Source: Mycolicibacter algericus DSM 45454
GTDB lineage: Bacteria; Actinomycetota; Actinomycetes; Mycobacteriales; Mycobacteriaceae
Direction: 5' to 3'
Length of the DNA: 64,000 nt
Assembly: GCF_002086455.1 (NCBI RefSeq)
Contig: NZ_MVHC01000007.1
Coordinates: forward strand, 1 to 64,000
The notes under the pieces are model-generated. The model searched no databases and was not told the DNA's origin. It saw nothing but the letters and a program-made list of their open reading frames with translations. Below, one piece after another: positions 36,289 through 44,974 of this stretch. The translations under genes were made by a program, and so were the position numbers. Each line of letters begins with the position of its first letter. The first letter of the stretch is position 1.

Positions 36289-37073
36289 TGGGGCTCGGTC
36301 GGTCGCTCGAGGTCGGTCGGGTCCGGGTCGACCACTCGCTGGGAGCGTACGGTCCGCGGTGGCGGCGGGCGCCGACTGGACCGGCGCGGCAGCAGCGGAA
36401 TGCGCTCGGCGATGTTGCTCAGCGGGTTGACCACCATGGTCAGCGCGATCACCGCCTCCTGCAGGGTCTCGATGGCGGGCTCCAGCGCCTCCATCCCCGG
36501 GGCCAGCCGGCTCAACGTGTCGGCGACGTTGGCAAGCTGCTCCAGCGGGCCGTTGCGCGCGGTGAGCTTGTCGATCAGCCCGCCCTCGGCCAGCAGGCGG
36601 TCGGCCAGGCCGTCTTCGGACAACAGTCGCTCGATCAATCCGTTCTCGTCGGTCAGTTGATCCACCAGTCCGCCGGGTTGCAATGCCCGCTGCAGCCCGC
36701 CGCCTTCGGCGGTGAGCCGGTCGAGGACGCCTCCCGGCCCGGTCAGTTGGTCGACCAGGCCCCCGGGAGCCAGCAGTCGGTCAGCCGGGCCGCCCGGAGC
36801 CAGGGCGCGGCCGAGTGGGGCGTCGTCGTCCATCAATTTGGCGAGCCGGTTGGCCCGGGCGATGGCGTCCTCCAGGCCCAGCATCTGTGCCATTGAGTTG
36901 GCGGGCCCGTGGGTCTCGGGTTCGCCGAGGGTCTGCCGGGCCAGCCCGAGCGCCGCGGTGGCGACCCCGAGTCCGGCATCGGCGATGGAAAGACCGATCC
37001 GCGCCGGCGCGGTCGACACGGCGATCAGCTGTTTGGCCAGGCCCACCAGGTCAGTGTAGGGGCGAAACCCCAC
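36285..37073 (-). CDS. Decapeptide-repeat protein next to phoP (Rv0756c-like)
   Basis: This 262-residue protein has a hydrophobic N-terminal third (YTDLVGLAKQLIAVS, GVATAALGLA) and then a striking region from residue 86 to 180 with exact 10-residue periodicity. It holds nine full units of consensus LxDxLxxxGG (PADRLLAPGG, LVDQLTGPGG, LIERLLSEDG and so on). The C-terminus is Arg/Pro-rich. The regular amphipathic units suggest a solenoid or a membrane-surface scaffold. A gene in this position exists next to phoP in M. tuberculosis (Rv0756c), with unknown function. The GTG at 37073 diverges from phoP across 81 bases, so the two may share regulation. Confidence 0.8.
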   Translation of the reverse strand: MGFRPYTDLVGLAKQLIAVSTAPARIGLSIADAGLGVATAALGLARQTLGEPETHGPANSMAQMLGLEDAIARANRLAKLMDDDAPLGRALAPGGPADRLLAPGGLVDQLTGPGGVLDRLTAEGGGLQRALQPGGLVDQLTDENGLIERLLSEDGLADRLLAEGGLIDKLTARNGPLEQLANVADTLSRLAPGMEALEPAIETLQEAVIALTMVVNPLSNIAERIPLLPRRSSRRPPPPRTVRSQRVVDPDPTDLERPTEPH

Positions 37074-37154
37074 CGATATCAGGTAGTTTGATTGACAACA
37101 AACACACAGCCGGTTTCCAGTTTATTTTCACCCGTTCGGGAGGGAATTGACCCC
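37074..37154. promoter_or_regulatory. Divergent promoter region of phoP
   Basis: These 81 bases have clearly lower GC content than the flanks (TTTGATTGACAACAAACACA, GTTTATTTTCACC). TTGACA at 37091-37096 could serve as a -35 hexamer for phoP, and GGGAGGG at 37138-37144 is its ribosome site. PhoP autoregulation is known in M. tuberculosis; direct repeats of its box are only hinted at here. Confidence 0.5.
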
Positions 37155-37874
37155 ATGGGAGCTACAGCTGCGCAAGACGCCGCACCGGAGGCCCGCATCC
37201 TGGTCGTCGATGACGAGACCAACATCGTCGAGCTGCTGTCGGTCAGCTTGAAATTCCAGGGGTTCGAGGTCTACACCGCATCCAGCGGGCCGGCGGCGCT
37301 GGACCGTGCGCGCGAGGTCCGGCCGGACGCGGTGATCCTGGACGTGATGATGCCGGGGATGGACGGGTTCGGTGTGCTGCGCCGGCTGCGCGCCGACGGT
37401 ATCGACGCCCCGGCACTGTTCTTGACCGCGCGTGACTCGTTGCAGGACAAAATCACCGGCCTGACCCTCGGCGGCGACGACTATGTGACCAAGCCGTTCA
37501 GCCTGGAGGAGGTGGTGGCCCGGCTGCGAGTCATCCTGCGCCGGGCCGGCAAAGGTGCCGGTGAGCCACGCAACTCGCGCCTGAGCTTCGCCGATATCGA
37601 ACTCGATGAGGACACCCACGAGGTATGGAAGGCGGGTCAGCCGGTGTCGTTGTCGCCCACCGAGTTCACCCTGCTGCGCTATTTCGTGATCAATGCCGGC
37701 ACCGTGCTGAGCAAGCCGAAGATCCTCGACCACGTCTGGCGCTACGACTTCGGCGGTGACGTCAATGTGGTGGAGTCCTACGTCTCCTATCTGCGGCGCA
37801 AGATCGACACCGGCGAGAAGCGACTACTGCACACGCTGCGCGGAGTTGGCTATGTGTTGCGCGAGCCGCGCTAG
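37155..37874 (+). CDS. phoP: Response regulator PhoP
   Basis: This 239-residue OmpR-family regulator is nearly identical to M. tuberculosis PhoP (Rv0757) after the first 15 residues. The receiver domain (about 15-135) has the phospho-acceptor Asp63 in VILDVMMPG and Lys in YVTKPFS; the winged-helix DNA-binding domain (about 145-239) ends RRKIDTGEKRLLHTLRGVGYVL. PhoP controls envelope lipids, ESX-1 secretion and pH responses. The ATG at 37155 was chosen as the first start after GGGAGGG; the longer open frame has no family sequence. Confidence 0.95.
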   Translation: MGATAAQDAAPEARILVVDDETNIVELLSVSLKFQGFEVYTASSGPAALDRAREVRPDAVILDVMMPGMDGFGVLRRLRADGIDAPALFLTARDSLQDKITGLTLGGDDYVTKPFSLEEVVARLRVILRRAGKGAGEPRNSRLSFADIELDEDTHEVWKAGQPVSLSPTEFTLLRYFVINAGTVLSKPKILDHVWRYDFGGDVNVVESYVSYLRRKIDTGEKRLLHTLRGVGYVLREPR

Positions 37875-37926
37875 CGAATGCCGCCGGTGATTGCCGGGCG
37901 CGGGGGATCGGACGAAGGATAGAGGG

Positions 37927-39384
37927 ATGGCGAAACCCCCGCGCGGCATCCTGCCCCTGCGCGTCAGCCTGGTCGCCGCCACACTGGCCATGGTGGCTAT
38001 CGGCTTGCTGGCACAGGGATACGCCGTGACCACCATCCTGCGGCACCGGCTGATCAGCAGGATCGACGCCACGCTGATCGACGCGGCGCACGGTTGGGCG
38101 CTTGAGCAGCGCGGGCGGTCACCGGTGAAGGCGGACGAGGATCCCAACCCCGGCCGGCCGCCGACGAGCTTCTATGTTCGCGACGTCGACCCCGACGGCA
38201 GCGTCTGGACGGTCGTCAACGATCAGAATGCCGAGCCGCTGTTGCCACCGGACAACGACGTGGGGTCGGTGCCGGTCACGATCGGCTCGGTCGACGGGTC
38301 GGGCGTGCAGTGGCGGGCGCTGTCGGTGCACGCTGAGAGCGGCCGGCTGATCACGGTGGCCAGGGATCTGTCGGACCCGCGGGCCACGCTGCGCTACTTG
38401 GCATGGTCGCGGGTGGCGATCGGTGTCGGGGTACTGCTGGTGCTCGGGGCCGCCGGGTATCTGGTGGTCAACCGCAGCCTGCGCCCGTTGGCCGAGGTTG
38501 AGCGGACCGCGGCGGCGATCGCCGCCGGCCAGTTGGATCGCCGTGTGCCCGAACGTGATCCGCGCACCGAGGTGGGGCGCCTCTCGCTCGCGCTCAACGG
38601 CATGCTGGCGCAGATTCAGCAGGCGGTGGCCTCCTCGATTGCCTCGGCGGACAACGCGCGTGTCTCCGAGGAGCGGATGCGCCGGTTCATCACCGACGCC
38701 AGCCATGAGCTACGCACGCCACTGACCACGATCCGCGGCTTCGCGGAGTTGTACCGGCAGGGTGCGGCCCGTGACGTCGAGTTGCTGATGTCTCGCATCG
38801 AGAGCGAAGCCCGCCGGATGGGCCTGCTCGTCGAGGATCTACTGCTGCTGGCCCGCATGGATGCCCAGCGGCCGCTGGAGCGGCGCTGGGTCGACTTGCT
38901 GGTCTTGGCGACCGACGCGGTGCACGACGCCCGGGCGATCGCGCCGGACCGCGCCATCGAACTGGAGGTCTTCGACGGCCCGGGCACCCCCGAGGTGCTC
39001 GGTGACGAAGCCCGGCTGCGTCAGGTGCTGAGCAATCTCATGTCCAATGCGCTGGAGCACACTCCGGAAGACGCCGCGATCACCGTGCGGGTCGGGACCG
39101 CCGGCGGCGACGCGATCCTCGAGGTCGTCGACCAGGGTCCCGGGATGAGCGAGGAGGACGTGCAGCGGGCCTTCGAGCGCTTCTTTCGCACCGACTCGTC
39201 GCGGGCGAGAGTCAGCGGCGGCACGGGTCTGGGACTCTCGATCGTCGACTCGCTGATCCGTGCCCATCACGGCACCGTCACCGTGAGCTCGCCACCCGGT
39301 CAGGGTTGCACCTTTCGGGTCGCAGTACCTCGTCTTGCCGAGACGGCGGCCCAGCCGGCCGAGTTACCCGCCGAAATCAACTGA
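37927..39384 (+). CDS. phoR: Sensor histidine kinase PhoR
   Basis: This 485-residue kinase is the same length as M. tuberculosis PhoR (Rv0758). It has two membrane helices (about residues 15-40 and 160-180) flanking a periplasmic sensor loop, a HAMP region (PLAEVERTAAAIAAGQLDRRV), the dimerisation box DASHELRTPLTT with phospho-His260, and the ATPase boxes NLMSNALEH, DQGPGM and GGTGLGLSIV. It phosphorylates PhoP in response to acid or other envelope signals. The ATG at 37927 lies 52 bases after phoP. Confidence 0.94.
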   Translation: MAKPPRGILPLRVSLVAATLAMVAIGLLAQGYAVTTILRHRLISRIDATLIDAAHGWALEQRGRSPVKADEDPNPGRPPTSFYVRDVDPDGSVWTVVNDQNAEPLLPPDNDVGSVPVTIGSVDGSGVQWRALSVHAESGRLITVARDLSDPRATLRYLAWSRVAIGVGVLLVLGAAGYLVVNRSLRPLAEVERTAAAIAAGQLDRRVPERDPRTEVGRLSLALNGMLAQIQQAVASSIASADNARVSEERMRRFITDASHELRTPLTTIRGFAELYRQGAARDVELLMSRIESEARRMGLLVEDLLLLARMDAQRPLERRWVDLLVLATDAVHDARAIAPDRAIELEVFDGPGTPEVLGDEARLRQVLSNLMSNALEHTPEDAAITVRVGTAGGDAILEVVDQGPGMSEEDVQRAFERFFRTDSSRARVSGGTGLGLSIVDSLIRAHHGTVTVSSPPGQGCTFRVAVPRLAETAAQPAELPAEIN

Positions 39385-39387
39385 ACA

Positions 39388-39792
39388 TCAAGGAATCTCG
39401 GACAGCGCAGCCTTGATCTTGGTTTGCGCCTCGTCGAGCGATTCCGGTGACGGGTTGCGGTCCACGCCGGCGAAGCCGAAATCGGACAGGCTGCGAGTCG
39501 GAAAGACGTGGACGTGCAGGTGCGGGACCTCCAGGCCGGCGATGATCATGCCGGCGCGGTCGGTGTCGAACGCCCGGCACACCGCCTTGCCGATTCGCTG
39601 CGCCACGGCCATCACCCCGGCGAACACGGCGCCGTCGACGTCCTGCCACTGGTCGATCTCGGCGCGGGGCACTACCAGGGTGTGGCCCTGCGTCATCGGT
39701 TCGATGGTCAGGAAACCGACGACGTCGTCGTCCTCGTAAACGAATCGACCTGGCAGTTCCCGGTTGATGATCTTGGTGAAGACAGTGCTCAT
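39388..39792 (-). CDS. HIT-family protein (Rv0759c-like)
   Basis: This 134-residue histidine-triad protein starts [21 protein letters not shown] and carries HLHVHVF, the nucleotide-binding triad. HIT proteins hydrolyse adenosine phosphoramidates or dinucleotides; the specific substrate here is unknown. The ATG at 39790-39792 is preferred to in-frame codons further up because the family sequence begins there. The orthologous gene follows phoR in M. tuberculosis too. It converges on phoR with a three-base gap. Confidence 0.88.
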   Translation of the reverse strand: MSTVFTKIINRELPGRFVYEDDDVVGFLTIEPMTQGHTLVVPRAEIDQWQDVDGAVFAGVMAVAQRIGKAVCRAFDTDRAGMIIAGLEVPHLHVHVFPTRSLSDFGFAGVDRNPSPESLDEAQTKIKAALSEIP

Positions 39793-39904
39793 GAACTTCA
39801 GCATATGCGTCGAGTGCCGGATATAGCGGGCGTAGCTGCGTATTATCGAAGACACGCTGGTGCCCCTGGCGGGTGCTCGTCACGCCACAGGTAGAGGAGA
39901 TGAG

Positions 39905-40435
39905 ATGTCAGCTGTCACAACATTTCTCAGCAGTCCCGAGGCGGTCGGCGTTTGGAGCCTCGATACCGAGCAGTCGAGCATCCGGTTCGAGAACGGCACG
40001 ATGTGGGGCGCGCTGAAGGTACGTGGCGCGTTCACCGATTTTTCTGGCAGTGGCGAGATCAAGGACGCCAAGACCGTGTCGGGCCGCATCGATATCAAGG
40101 CCGCTTCGATCGACACCGGCCTGGGCACCCGCGACCATGATCTGCGGCGGTCGAATTTCTTCGACACCGACCACTACCCCGACATCACCATCGTGGTCAA
40201 GAGCGGGGAACCGGCCGGTGGCGACGCGGCCCGACTGAACGCCGACCTGACCGTCAAGGGCATCACCGGGCCGCTGCCGCTGAAGGTCGACATCACCCCG
40301 CTCGGTGACGGTGGCGTGCGGCTGACCACCGAGACAACCGTCACTCGCAAGCAGTTCGCAGTCGAGGGCAATTTTCTGGGGATGGTCGGCAACAAGACCA
40401 AGCTGAAGGCCAGCGTGGTGTTCCGGAAGGTCTAG
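39905..40435 (+). CDS. YceI-family lipid-binding protein
   Basis: This 176-residue protein has the YceI beta-barrel pattern: VWSLDTEQSSIRFENGTMWGALKVRGAFTDFSG at the start, RDHDLRRSNFFDTDHYPDITI in the middle and ADLTVKGITGPLPLKVDI later. YceI proteins bind polyprenoid lipids in a long barrel. There is no signal peptide, so it is probably cytosolic. The ATG at 39905 follows GAGGAGATG. It stands alone and ends just before a strong hairpin. Confidence 0.88.
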   Translation: MSAVTTFLSSPEAVGVWSLDTEQSSIRFENGTMWGALKVRGAFTDFSGSGEIKDAKTVSGRIDIKAASIDTGLGTRDHDLRRSNFFDTDHYPDITIVVKSGEPAGGDAARLNADLTVKGITGPLPLKVDITPLGDGGVRLTTETTVTRKQFAVEGNFLGMVGNKTKLKASVVFRKV

Positions 40436-40442
40436 TCCTGGC

Positions 40443-40503
40443 GTTGACTCTGCACTGAGGGCGGGTGCTTCTCGCACTTCTTCGCCCTCAGCGCAGAGTC
40501 AAC
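40443..40503. terminator. Strong stem-loop between YceI gene and adhB
   Basis: Arms of 21 bases at 40443-40463 and 40483-40503 are complementary except for one position, around a 19-base loop that can itself form a short GTGC/GCAC stem. It lies just after the YceI stop and over the adhB stop (40499-40501), where two convergent transcripts would meet. A bidirectional terminator is the simplest reading. Confidence 0.7.
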
Positions 40504-41632
40504 TGCGATCAGAATCCGTGTAGCGGATGATGCCGCGGATGTTCTTGCCGTCGAGCATGTCCTGGTAGCCCTCGTTGATCTGCTCGAGTTGGTACTGGCG
40601 GGTCACCATGTCATCCAGGTTCAGCTTGCCCACCTTGTACATCGACAGCAGTTGCGGGATGTCGTATTGCGGGTTGCCGCCGCCGAAGATGGTGCCCTGC
40701 AGGTTCTTCTGCAGCAGTGTCAGCATCGCCAGGTTGAGTGTGACCTGGTTGTCGAGCATGCTGCCCATCGCGGTGAGCACACAGGTTCCGCCCTTGGCCG
40801 TCAGGATCATGTAATTGTCGACGTCTGTGCCGTGCACCTCACCGACGGTGACGATGACCTTCTTGGCCATCAGCCCCGCCGTGACCTCCATGATCCCGCC
40901 CATGGCGGCATTGATCTCCGGATAGACGTGCGTAGCACCGAACTTCAGTGCCTGGTCACGCTTCCAATCAACCGGATCGATGACGAAGATGTTGCGCGCG
41001 CCGGCATTGACCGCGCCCTGCAGGGCAGACATGCCCACCCCGCCGACGCCGACGATCGCGACGTCGTCGCCGGGACGGATGTCGGCGGTGCGCACCGCCG
41101 AGCCGTAACCGGTGGTGACGCCGCAACCCACCAGGCAGGCCACCTCGAACGGGATGGCCGGGTCGATCTTCACCACCGATGTCTTGTGCACGACCATCCA
41201 CGGCGAGAAGGTGCCCAGCAGCGTCATGGGGTACACGCCTTGGCCGCGGGCCGTGACGCGGAAGGTGCCGTCGCTGACCGCCACGCCGTTGAGCAGTCCC
41301 GCGCCCAGGTCGCACAGGTTGCGCAGCCCCGACTGGCAGGTCGGACAGCTACCGCAGGAGGGAATGAAGGACAGCACCACGTGGTCACCGGGCGCGATGT
41401 CCTCCACGCCGGGGCCGACTTCGGTGACGATGCCCGCGCCCTCGTGCCCGCCGAGGACGGGGAAACCGGCCATCGGGATGCTTCCGGTCATCAGATGGTG
41501 GTCGGAGTGGCACATCCCGGCCGCCTCCATCTGGATCTTGACCTCGTCCTTCTGGGGTTCACCGATCTCGATCTCCTCGACCGACCACGGCTTGTTGAAC
41601 TCCCAGAGCAACGCACCCTTTGTCTTCACCAC
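40499..41632 (-). CDS. adhB: Zinc-dependent alcohol dehydrogenase AdhB
   Basis: This 377-residue class III-like alcohol dehydrogenase matches AdhB (Rv0761c). The catalytic zinc ligands are in GMCHSDHH and GGHEGAG; the structural zinc lobe is SCGSCPTCQSGLRNLCDLG; the NAD loop is VGVGGVGMSALQGA. The NDMA-dependent mycobacterial subgroup, which holds NAD tightly and needs an external electron acceptor such as mycofactocin, is the closest family. The GTG at 41630-41632 starts the protein. Placement near P450s suggests oxidation of an alcohol they make. Confidence 0.9.
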   Translation of the reverse strand: MVKTKGALLWEFNKPWSVEEIEIGEPQKDEVKIQMEAAGMCHSDHHLMTGSIPMAGFPVLGGHEGAGIVTEVGPGVEDIAPGDHVVLSFIPSCGSCPTCQSGLRNLCDLGAGLLNGVAVSDGTFRVTARGQGVYPMTLLGTFSPWMVVHKTSVVKIDPAIPFEVACLVGCGVTTGYGSAVRTADIRPGDDVAIVGVGGVGMSALQGAVNAGARNIFVIDPVDWKRDQALKFGATHVYPEINAAMGGIMEVTAGLMAKKVIVTVGEVHGTDVDNYMILTAKGGTCVLTAMGSMLDNQVTLNLAMLTLLQKNLQGTIFGGGNPQYDIPQLLSMYKVGKLNLDDMVTRQYQLEQINEGYQDMLDGKNIRGIIRYTDSDRS

Positions 41633-41791
41633 GAACCTGCTTTCATTCTCGAATATCCGGCTAGGAAACGGCCCCGGTCCTAGCTCGGGACTCTGGGCAG
41701 CCCACTCGTCGCAGCCTATAGCCCGTCACAGCCCGGGGGAAGGGGTCGCCCAACCAACCGTCTGATTGACCGAGAGTGCCATGGATCGGGT

Positions 41792-43033
41792 CTAGCCGTG
41801 GTAGGCGACTTGTAGGTCTTTGACCCCGTTGATCCAGCCCGAACGGAGCCGTTGCGGCTCGGCCAGTTTGGTGATGTCGGGTAGCTGGTTGGCGATCTCA
41901 TCGAACATCAACCGGATCTCCATACGGGCCAGGTTCGCGCCGATGCAGTAGTGCGTACCCTGTCCACCGAACGCCAGATGCGGGTTGGGATCACGCAGGA
42001 CGTCGAAAGCGAAGGGTCGCTCGAAGACCTCCTCGTCGTAGTTGGCCGAACTGTAGAACAGGCCGACCCGCTGTCCCTGCCCGATGGGCACCCCGCCGAT
42101 CTCGGTGTCGATCTTGGCGGTGCGCTGAAAGCAATGCACCGGGGTGGCCCAGCGGACGATCTCGTCGACGGCGGTCTCGGGGCGTTCCCGCTTGTAGAGC
42201 TCCCACTGATCGGGGTTCTCCGCGAAGGCGTTGATGCCGTGAGTCATGGCGTTGCGGGTGGTCTCGTTGCCCGCCACCGCCAACAGGATCACGAAGAACG
42301 CGAACTCGGTCTCGCCGAGTGATTCACCGTCCATGTCGGCCTGGACCAGCCGTGTGACGATGTCGTCGGCCGGGCAGCGCCGCCGCTGCTCGGCCATGGT
42401 GTAGGCGTAACCCATCAACTCGGCATTGGCCATGGCCGGATCAGAGTCGAAGTCGGGGTCATCGGTGTTCATGATCGAGTTGGTCCAGTGGAACAACCTC
42501 TCGCGATCGGCCTCGGGCACCCCGATCAGATCGGCGATCGCCAACAGCGGCAGCTTCATCGCGATGTCATCGACGAAGTTGCCGCTGTCCTTCTCGGCGG
42601 CCGCCGCAACGATATCGCGCGCCGACTGCGCCAGCTTCTCCTCCAACGCGCCCACGGATCGCGGGGTGAACAATCGGGACACCAGCTTGCGCAGCCGGGT
42701 GTGCTCGGGCGGGTCATGGTTGATCAGCAGCGCCTTGGTCAGCTCCAACTGGTCGGCGGTGATGCCGTCGGGCAGCCGCATCACTGCGCCCTTGGCGTTG
42801 GTCGACCACACCTCGTTGTCGCGTGAGATCTCTTTGATGTGTTGGTGTTTGCTGACCACCCAGTAGCCGCCGTCATCGAAGATGTTGCTGTGCGCGGGCT
42901 GCTCGTTCCACCAGACCGGGGCGGTCTTGCGTAACTCGGCGAACTGGGCGATCGGCATGCCGTGCAACAGGACGTCCGGATCGGTGAAATCGAAACCCGG
43001 GCCGAACGGACAGGCTGGTTGCGTTGATGTCAA
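41792..43033 (-). CDS. Cytochrome P450, CYP125-like
   Basis: This 413-residue P450 has the I-helix AVAGNETTRN, the ExxR-type DEIVRWATPVHCFQRT and the heme loop FGGQGTHYCIGANLARMEI with its thiolate Cys. The C-terminus (RLRSGWINGVKDLQVAY) is very close to CYP125 (Rv3545c), the sterol C26 hydroxylase, yet it sits in the Rv076x block where M. tuberculosis has no such gene. It could be a second sterol or fatty-acid hydroxylase. The TTG at 43031-43033 was chosen because AGAGGTG lies 6 bases upstream and the text then starts TSTQPACPFGPGFDF; a GTG at 43042 is the alternative. Confidence 0.85.
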   Translation of the reverse strand: MTSTQPACPFGPGFDFTDPDVLLHGMPIAQFAELRKTAPVWWNEQPAHSNIFDDGGYWVVSKHQHIKEISRDNEVWSTNAKGAVMRLPDGITADQLELTKALLINHDPPEHTRLRKLVSRLFTPRSVGALEEKLAQSARDIVAAAAEKDSGNFVDDIAMKLPLLAIADLIGVPEADRERLFHWTNSIMNTDDPDFDSDPAMANAELMGYAYTMAEQRRRCPADDIVTRLVQADMDGESLGETEFAFFVILLAVAGNETTRNAMTHGINAFAENPDQWELYKRERPETAVDEIVRWATPVHCFQRTAKIDTEIGGVPIGQGQRVGLFYSSANYDEEVFERPFAFDVLRDPNPHLAFGGQGTHYCIGANLARMEIRLMFDEIANQLPDITKLAEPQRLRSGWINGVKDLQVAYHG

Positions 43034-43077
43034 GACGAACACCTCTGATTGTCGCGGGCTGCCGAGCCAACTTCGAA

Positions 43078-43102
43078 CATACACATGATGGTCATGTGTA
43101 TG
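43078..43102. promoter_or_regulatory. Perfect inverted repeat upstream of the CYP125-like gene
   Basis: CATACACATGA at 43078-43088 and TCATGTGTATG at 43092-43102 are exact reverse complements around TGG. The site lies 45 bases before the P450 start and just past the SDR stop. Its symmetry and size fit a TetR- or GntR-type operator; a short hairpin terminator for the SDR gene is the alternative. Confidence 0.65.
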
Positions 43103-43110
43103 ACCTGATG

Positions 43111-43851
43111 TCAACCGGTTTTGTGCGGCACGTCGGTGACCAGACCGCCGTCCATGACGAACTCCGAACCGGTGGCATAAGAGGACTCATCGCTGGCCAG
43201 GAAGACCACGAAGGTGGAGACCTCCTCTGACTCGCCGGGCCGGCCGAGCGGGATGGTGACCATGTCCTCGGGCAGATGCTCGGTCATCGGGGTGCGGATG
43301 AATCCCGGATGCAGCGAATTGACCCGGATGTTGTGACGCGCCAGCTCCAGGGCGGCGGACTTGGACAGCCCGCGCACCGCCCACTTCGAGGCGACATAGG
43401 GGTGCACCATCGGTGCGCCGCGCAGCCCCTCGATGGAGGACACGTTGATGATGGATCCGCCGCCCGCGGCGATCATCGAGTCGATCGCCGCCCGCATGCC
43501 GAGAAAGGTGCCGTTGAGGTTCACGTCGATCACGGCGTGCCACTGGTCCAGGTCGAACTTGCGCAGCGAGCCCAACGCAACGGTGCCGGCGTTGTTGACC
43601 AGCACGTTCAGCTTGCCGAACCCGTCGACGGCGGCGGTCACGGCAGCGGCCCACTGCTCGGGGTCCCGGACGTCGAGGTGCACGTAGACCGCGGCGTCCC
43701 CGAGCTCGGCCGCCAGCGCCGCACCCTCCTCGTCGAGCACGTCGCCGATGACCACTTTGGCGCCCTCGGCGACCAGCATGCGAGCGTGAGATGCGCCCAT
43801 CCCACGCGCACCGCCGCTGATCAGAGCTACTTTTCCGGCGACACGCCCCAT
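43111..43851 (-). CDS. Short-chain dehydrogenase, 3-alpha/20-beta-HSD-like
   Basis: This 246-residue classical SDR has ALISGGARGMGASHARML, DVRDPEQW, NNAGT and the Ser-Tyr-Lys set in VSSIEGLRGAPMVHPYVASKWAV. The sequence is like the 3-alpha,20-beta-hydroxysteroid dehydrogenase FabG3 group. The Tyr-Val-Ala-Ser-Lys motif is intact, so it should be active. It stands ahead of the P450 and behind the reductase-like gene at 43860, with an 8-base gap upstream, so these form a catabolic-type operon. Confidence 0.87.
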   Translation of the reverse strand: MGRVAGKVALISGGARGMGASHARMLVAEGAKVVIGDVLDEEGAALAAELGDAAVYVHLDVRDPEQWAAAVTAAVDGFGKLNVLVNNAGTVALGSLRKFDLDQWHAVIDVNLNGTFLGMRAAIDSMIAAGGGSIINVSSIEGLRGAPMVHPYVASKWAVRGLSKSAALELARHNIRVNSLHPGFIRTPMTEHLPEDMVTIPLGRPGESEEVSTFVVFLASDESSYATGSEFVMDGGLVTDVPHKTG

Positions 43852-43859
43852 AGCTGTCC

Positions 43860-44948
43860 TCAGCCTTTCGATGATTCGGTGATTATCTGTGTGCCGCCGG
43901 TGACCAACGGCAGGTCCAATGTGGTGACGATGCCCGGCGGTGCTGCGACAACGGCGGGAACGGCGTTGACGACTCGTCCCACCCCGGCCGCGATCGCCGC
44001 GTAGTTGTGGTCACCGTGGCGACTGGTCGGGCGGATGTCGACGGTGTACGAGGGCTCGCCGGTGATCTCCACGCGATAGGAGCCACCCGGTTGGGCCGGC
44101 TGCGCCCAGTCCGGCCGCAGGTCGCTGCGCAGTCGGGTGACGTGCTCCACCACGATCAGCGGATGGCCGTCGACGATGCCGCGGATCTCGAACTTGAGTG
44201 CGGCGACACCGCCCTTGGGGATGTGCCCGGCCGCGATGTCGAACGCCTCAGGCGCCGGTTCACGCTCAGCGGAATCGGTGATGGCATCCAGGGTCACACC
44301 CAACCCGTTGGCCAGCTCGCGCATCGCGGCGCCCCACGCGATGCTCAAGATGCCGGGCTGCAGCAGCATCGGGACTTCGTCGAGGGGACTGCCGAAGCCC
44401 ATTACGTCGAACATCACCTCGGCACCGTCATAGGTCGCGTAGTCGGCGATCTCCAGGCAGCGGATCTGCTCGACGTGTTCGCACGTGCTGGCGAACGCCA
44501 ACGGCACCAGGTCATTGACGAAGCCGGGATCGACGCCGTTGACGTAGACACTCGCATTGCCCTGGCGGGCAGCATCTTCGACGGGAGTGATGAACTTATC
44601 CGGGATGACACCCCACGGGTACTGCAGTACCCCGGGCGCGGTGCCGATGACGTTGATGCCCGCCGCGAGCAGCCGGCAGACGTCGCGCAGGGCGCCGGGC
44701 AGACGGGTGTCCCCCATGGCGCAGTAGACAGCAGCGTCCGGCTTGGCTCCGATGATCGCATCGAAGTCATCGGTAGCGGCGATGCCGGTATGGACGTCGA
44801 GGCCGGCCAACTCACCGGCGTCGCGACCCACTTTGGCGGCCGTCGAGACCCACACCCCGGTGAGCTCGTATGCGGGATTGCCGATCAGCCCCCGCAGGGC
44901 GATGCGCCCCGCGTTGCCGGTGCCGATCAGAGCGACACGGATGGCCAC
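43860..44948 (-). CDS. NAD(P)-binding dihydrodipicolinate-reductase-like protein
   Basis: This 362-residue protein has an N-terminal Rossmann fold (RVALIGTGNAGRIALRGLI) followed by AAGINVIGTAPGVLQYPWG and a larger alpha/beta domain. Mycobacteria have several such proteins, often annotated as dihydrodipicolinate-reductase-like or 2,4-diaminopentanoate-dehydrogenase-like, with unknown substrates. It may reduce or oxidise an intermediate made by the neighbouring P450. The GTG at 44946-44948 follows GGAGAA. It is 26 bases downstream of an NTF2-like gene. Confidence 0.8.
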   Translation of the reverse strand: MAIRVALIGTGNAGRIALRGLIGNPAYELTGVWVSTAAKVGRDAGELAGLDVHTGIAATDDFDAIIGAKPDAAVYCAMGDTRLPGALRDVCRLLAAGINVIGTAPGVLQYPWGVIPDKFITPVEDAARQGNASVYVNGVDPGFVNDLVPLAFASTCEHVEQIRCLEIADYATYDGAEVMFDVMGFGSPLDEVPMLLQPGILSIAWGAAMRELANGLGVTLDAITDSAEREPAPEAFDIAAGHIPKGGVAALKFEIRGIVDGHPLIVVEHVTRLRSDLRPDWAQPAQPGGSYRVEITGEPSYTVDIRPTSRHGDHNYAAIAAGVGRVVNAVPAVVAAPPGIVTTLDLPLVTGGTQIITESSKG

Positions 44949-44974
44949 GTGTTCTCCTGGGTGTCAGTTGTGGG

